The position numbers were made by a program, and so were the translations under genes. The notes under the pieces were generated by a model that had not been told where the DNA came from, searched no databases, and worked only from the letters and a program-made list of their open reading frames with translations. This document shows, piece by piece, positions 61,091 to 64,000 of a stretch of 64,000 nucleotides of DNA (the stretch's first letter is position 1; the number at the start of each line of letters is the position of its first letter). Origin of the DNA: Tubulanus polymorphus (Eukaryota; Nemertea; Palaeonemertea; Tubulaniformes; Tubulanidae); NCBI RefSeq assembly GCF_964204645.1, contig NC_134031.1, positions 8,284,501-8,348,500 of the forward strand, written 5' to 3'.

Positions 61091-62386
61091 GTAAGCATTT
61101 GTAGGTGATAGATCAACAACACTGATTTGACACAATATTTGGTTGGGTATAGATACATGTATGGAGGAGATGAATAATTTTTTGGGCGAAGAGCTTAGAA
61201 ATATTGGATCCAAATCTTGAACCTGTGAAGCGGGGTCAGAAAGGAGGTACGCTGTGTCTCTCCAATGATCTTGGGTGGCCACTTACCTGGAAATCAGGGA
61301 AAATTCGGTTATTTTATAAAAGTTCATGACGGGGAAATATGTTTAGATTGCTATTCATGTATTGTTTCCATCTATGTCTTACGTATTTGACAGTGTTAAT
61401 TGATTGGATTCTCAGCAGATCATGTTGCTTATTATAACCTTTACCGTTCGTCACATCCAGTATGAAATAATTAAAATTCTATTTGGGACAAAATTCTAGG
61501 TTTGTAATAACTGATAAGTCATTAAATCTGAGGATGTCATAGGCCTACAATGTAATTAGGTTCCACTGTATTCAGGGTGAAAGCAAGTCATATAAAAGAG
61601 TCCACCCTGAATTCAGAGCTATGAAACTAGAAATGCTGGTTTTCCTCTATCAGATGTATGAAGAAGAATGTGGGTGTGATCGCGGCTTAGCCTACATGTA
61701 ACCAAACAGTGCTGGTCTAAGATAAGGTCTGCCCTGAAGTATCCCTGTTCAAGTGACGATGATACATTCTTTTACAATGCTTTACGCCCTAATTATTGGT
61801 AATTGATTGGTGGTGGCGCCCAAGATTCTTACTAAAAAATTATTGTCGTATAATTTATTTTTCAGGTACTGTTAGCAGGAGATTTTCACTGCCTGGACGA
61901 TCCTACTCGAACTGTCAACATATCAGTGCCACTAGCACCGAGAAGCATTATGTTCTCCCAACGATACACCAGTTTTTCGCTACAAAAATCACTATTCTAG
62001 ACCCCCGTACTGACAATAAAACGTGCTCTTTGCCACCGTGTTTACAAGACGTAACGAAAGCATTACCAGCTTTGAATGAATCGAAAAGTATATCAGAACC
62101 GTCTAATGGTTCACCGTTGGTTCGTAAGGAAGCGCAAAATGTGCTGAAATATCGGCGGCGAAGAATGAATCGACACAAACTGAAAAAATTACGCAAACGA
62201 ATGAAACATCATTACGCGAGAGTTATACTGAAACGAAAAAAGCGTAAAGAGGATGCATTCGTTTCATTTCTGGACGGCCTCCGCGCTGAAGCCGAAAAGT
62301 TTGACCCTGAAAGAGATGTTCGAGAAAAGCTTCAAATGGCTCGTAAAGGCGGATTTAAAATAGATTTATTTGCTGACAATCGTTAG
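61021..62386 (+). CDS. AURKAIP1: Aurora kinase A-interacting protein / mitoribosomal protein mS38
   Basis: mS38 is a small-subunit protein of the mitochondrial ribosome; in vertebrates the same protein is called AURKAIP1 for its link to Aurora-A turnover. Coding exons 61021-61090 and 61866-62386 give 196 residues (human 199). The N-terminus has Arg and no acidic residue in its first 40 positions, as expected of a mitochondrial presequence. The diagnostic part is the very basic DUF1713 segment at about 116-150: VLKYRRRRMNRHKLKKLRKR, then KRKKRK, followed by an acidic helix. The start is the first ATG after an acceptor-like TATCTTTGCAG (61007-61017), so an untranslated exon lies upstream. The poly(A) signal is at 62568. 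Confidence 0.9.
61866..62386 (+). CDS. AURKAIP1: AURKAIP1 coding exon 2
   Basis: The acceptor TTATTTTTCAG precedes GTACTGTTAGC; the split codon gives Gly, then TVSRRFSLPGRS. It contains the whole DUF1713 segment and ends FKIDLFADNR, TAG. Confidence 0.92.
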
Positions 62387-62567
62387 TTTTGTGAAATTCA
62401 TTGAGTCAAATACAATAATTGTAGATTGATTAGTCTCATACCAATTCGACTTGATGATTTTTAGGTCCGGAGGAGCTGTTAGTGTTGTGTGATGTGTACT
62501 GTGAATCAAAGTTCATCATTTTTACAGTCATTGGGTTAATTGAAAATCCTGAGGTTAAATACGTTGC

Positions 62568-62573
62568 AATAAA
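62568..62573 (+). promoter_or_regulatory. Candidate poly(A) signal of AURKAIP1
   Basis: AATAAA occurs 182 bp downstream of the stop codon, on the coding strand, the first canonical hexamer after the gene. Confidence 0.5.
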
Positions 62574-64000
62574 CACTTCTGGTTACTTAATATTCAACAT
62601 TGTTGGGTCGAAGTCACCATTAGGCCCCATCATGACGGTAGAAAATTATCTCAACAGGCTGGTTCCATAGTAGTCACGACTTATGCTTAAGATCTAAGAC
62701 CATCTACAGCGGAAAAAAACATTGGCCAAATCCTTCTCATTTACAGTTAAATTTCATCGGAAACAGCAACCCCTTTTCTAACGAACTTTCGGTTATAACA
62801 ACCTTATTTTTGGAGTCCTATTACATATTTTCATCGGTTCTAACAATCGCCAGCCACTATCAATCACACTTGTTATGGACTTTTGCTTTAGCGAAGTCCA
62901 TTTTGTTATCGCATATGAAACTTTCTTCCTTTGGTACAAAATAACTTCCAAACAAGGCTTAGTTTCTCTTTTAAAACATTCAGTGCAGTAATAAAAGCTC
63001 TGACCCTATTGAATTTCATCGGAATTCGTTGCTTATTTAGTTATTTATTTCTTGTTGGAACTACATTTCCTTTCGGAAGAACGCATGCCCTTTTACGTAT
63101 ACTCATGCTTCACACACGTGCCTCGCTGCTATGTGGTATATTGATTTGTGCTTGTATATGAAAAGTGCGCCTCGTGCCCGGCCTAGTTAAAAGTTTTCCT
63201 GGAAACTGCAAATGATTCAACTGCCAGGGTTCCTTGCGTCTGGCCGTGAAAAGCAGTGAATTTTATAGAAGGGCAGTAAAATTGACCGCTATGAACGTGG
63301 AGAGAGTCTATTTGAGAACTTAAGTCCCAGCGGGCTATAGCGTTCACTTTTCATCCGTAGATGGAATCCAGTTATTTTGGGAAGTTTTGAAGACGCTTGA
63401 ATGTAATGTCTTGATATTTGGGTTACACATGTATCTACGATAGACACATCTTCAGCCCAAAAACTGGCCCTGTCAGAATCAAGATGGCCGACTGGCAGCC
63501 ATTGTTGTTCGCCAAAATCAGCACTTTTTACACATTTTTGAACTTTTTGAGGGAAATTTTGTAGACGCTTTGATCAATTACCTTGATCTTTCGTATTTAT
63601 TCGAATTACCCAAGGGCCCATCAGCTTAAGAAAAATTGGGTCGATCGGACTCGAGATGGCCGTCCTATGACCTTTTTAGTGCCCAAAAATGTCAATTTTT
63701 AGTGCCCAAAAATGTCAATTTTGGTCTGAATTCTGAGTCCTGTAGCTTCCTACTGGTTTGCCATTTCTCATTGCAATTTGTGATGGGTATTCTTTGGAAA
63801 GGGATGTTTTATACCTGAGACAGGTATCTTTGATCAGCCAATTATGGCGCAATTGGCGGCCAACTTGGTGTCATCAGTACTCATTCGTAGGTGGGAAAAA
63901 GTTTTTCCACATTATATTGATACCAAAGAATATATTTTGTTAGCACAATCAATTGGAAAAGTGTAGCTCATAACGTGTTCTATGATTTTGGTGAGTTTCA
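62574..64000. other. Gene-free right edge with dispersed repeats
   Basis: No exon recognised. It contains the inverted third copy of the 28165 repeat (63358-63510) and, from about 63640, a stretch related in reverse to 26125-26560. The word GCCCAAAAATGTCAATTTT is tandemly doubled near 63681-63721. Confidence 0.5.
63358..63510. repeat. Dispersed repeat, copy 3 (inverted)
   Basis: Reverse complement of the copies at 28165 and 28670: TATTTTGGGAAGTTTTGAAG, then ACATCTTCAGCCCAAAAAC and AGAATCAAGATGGCC. Confidence 0.7.

Overview
The window is nuclear DNA of an intron-rich animal. Coding sequence is cut into exons of 35 to about 620 bp with GT..AG borders, introns run up to 8.6 kb, the background is AT-rich, and most of the remaining sequence is transposon-derived. 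The recognisable genes resemble their vertebrate counterparts in length and end sequence. The mix of BEL/Pao, Ty3/gypsy, LINE, Penelope-like and foldback DNA elements suits a marine invertebrate bilaterian. I cannot name the species. There is no bacterial, organellar or viral gene block. Three protein-coding genes are identified. BRAT1 (minus strand, 31885 to 11274) can be followed through ten exons with matching phases to an 801-residue protein ending in DCY. AGTRAP (minus strand, 39838 to 38067) has five exons assigned; its first exon and one very short internal exon are not resolved. AURKAIP1/mS38 (plus strand, 61021 to 62386) has two coding exons and 196 residues. A fourth gene, unrecognised, starts at 42201 on the plus strand, head-to-head with AGTRAP. 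Layout: 1-11.2 kb is intergenic with small DNA-transposon relics and tandem repeats. 11.2-31.9 kb is BRAT1, whose introns hold a decayed Ty3/gypsy copy (18.9-22.7 kb), a BEL/Pao integrase fragment (25.3-26.0 kb), an L2/CR1-type LINE fragment (29.7-30.6 kb) and twin copies of an ~870 bp repeat. 31.9-32.7 kb is a foldback transposon lying 16 bp upstream of the BRAT1 start codon. 32.7-38 kb is mostly gene-free. 38-39.8 kb is AGTRAP. 42.2-46.0 kb is the unknown 5' exon followed by a second foldback copy with another foldback nested in it, then a 2.3 kb inverted-repeat element holding a ~187 bp satellite array. 46.4-52.0 kb is an inverted-repeat element whose left arm was split by an uninterrupted 4.2 kb LINE. 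52.6-53.5 kb is a minisatellite. 53.6-56.8 kb is a CpG-rich block without an identified gene. 57.4-60.5 kb is a 3.1 kb foldback with two opposed arrays of an exact 59 bp repeat, followed by AURKAIP1. The genes do not form an operon or pathway. BRAT1 is a HEAT-repeat partner of the Integrator nuclease module and DNA-damage signalling, AGTRAP is a small membrane protein and mS38 is a mitochondrial ribosomal protein. The most interesting material is the foldback DNA: the copy abutting the BRAT1 start carries TCTCGCGAGA promoter-type motifs in both arms, and the 57.4-60.5 kb and 43.7-46.0 kb elements combine inverted termini with internal tandem arrays in a way I cannot place in a named family.
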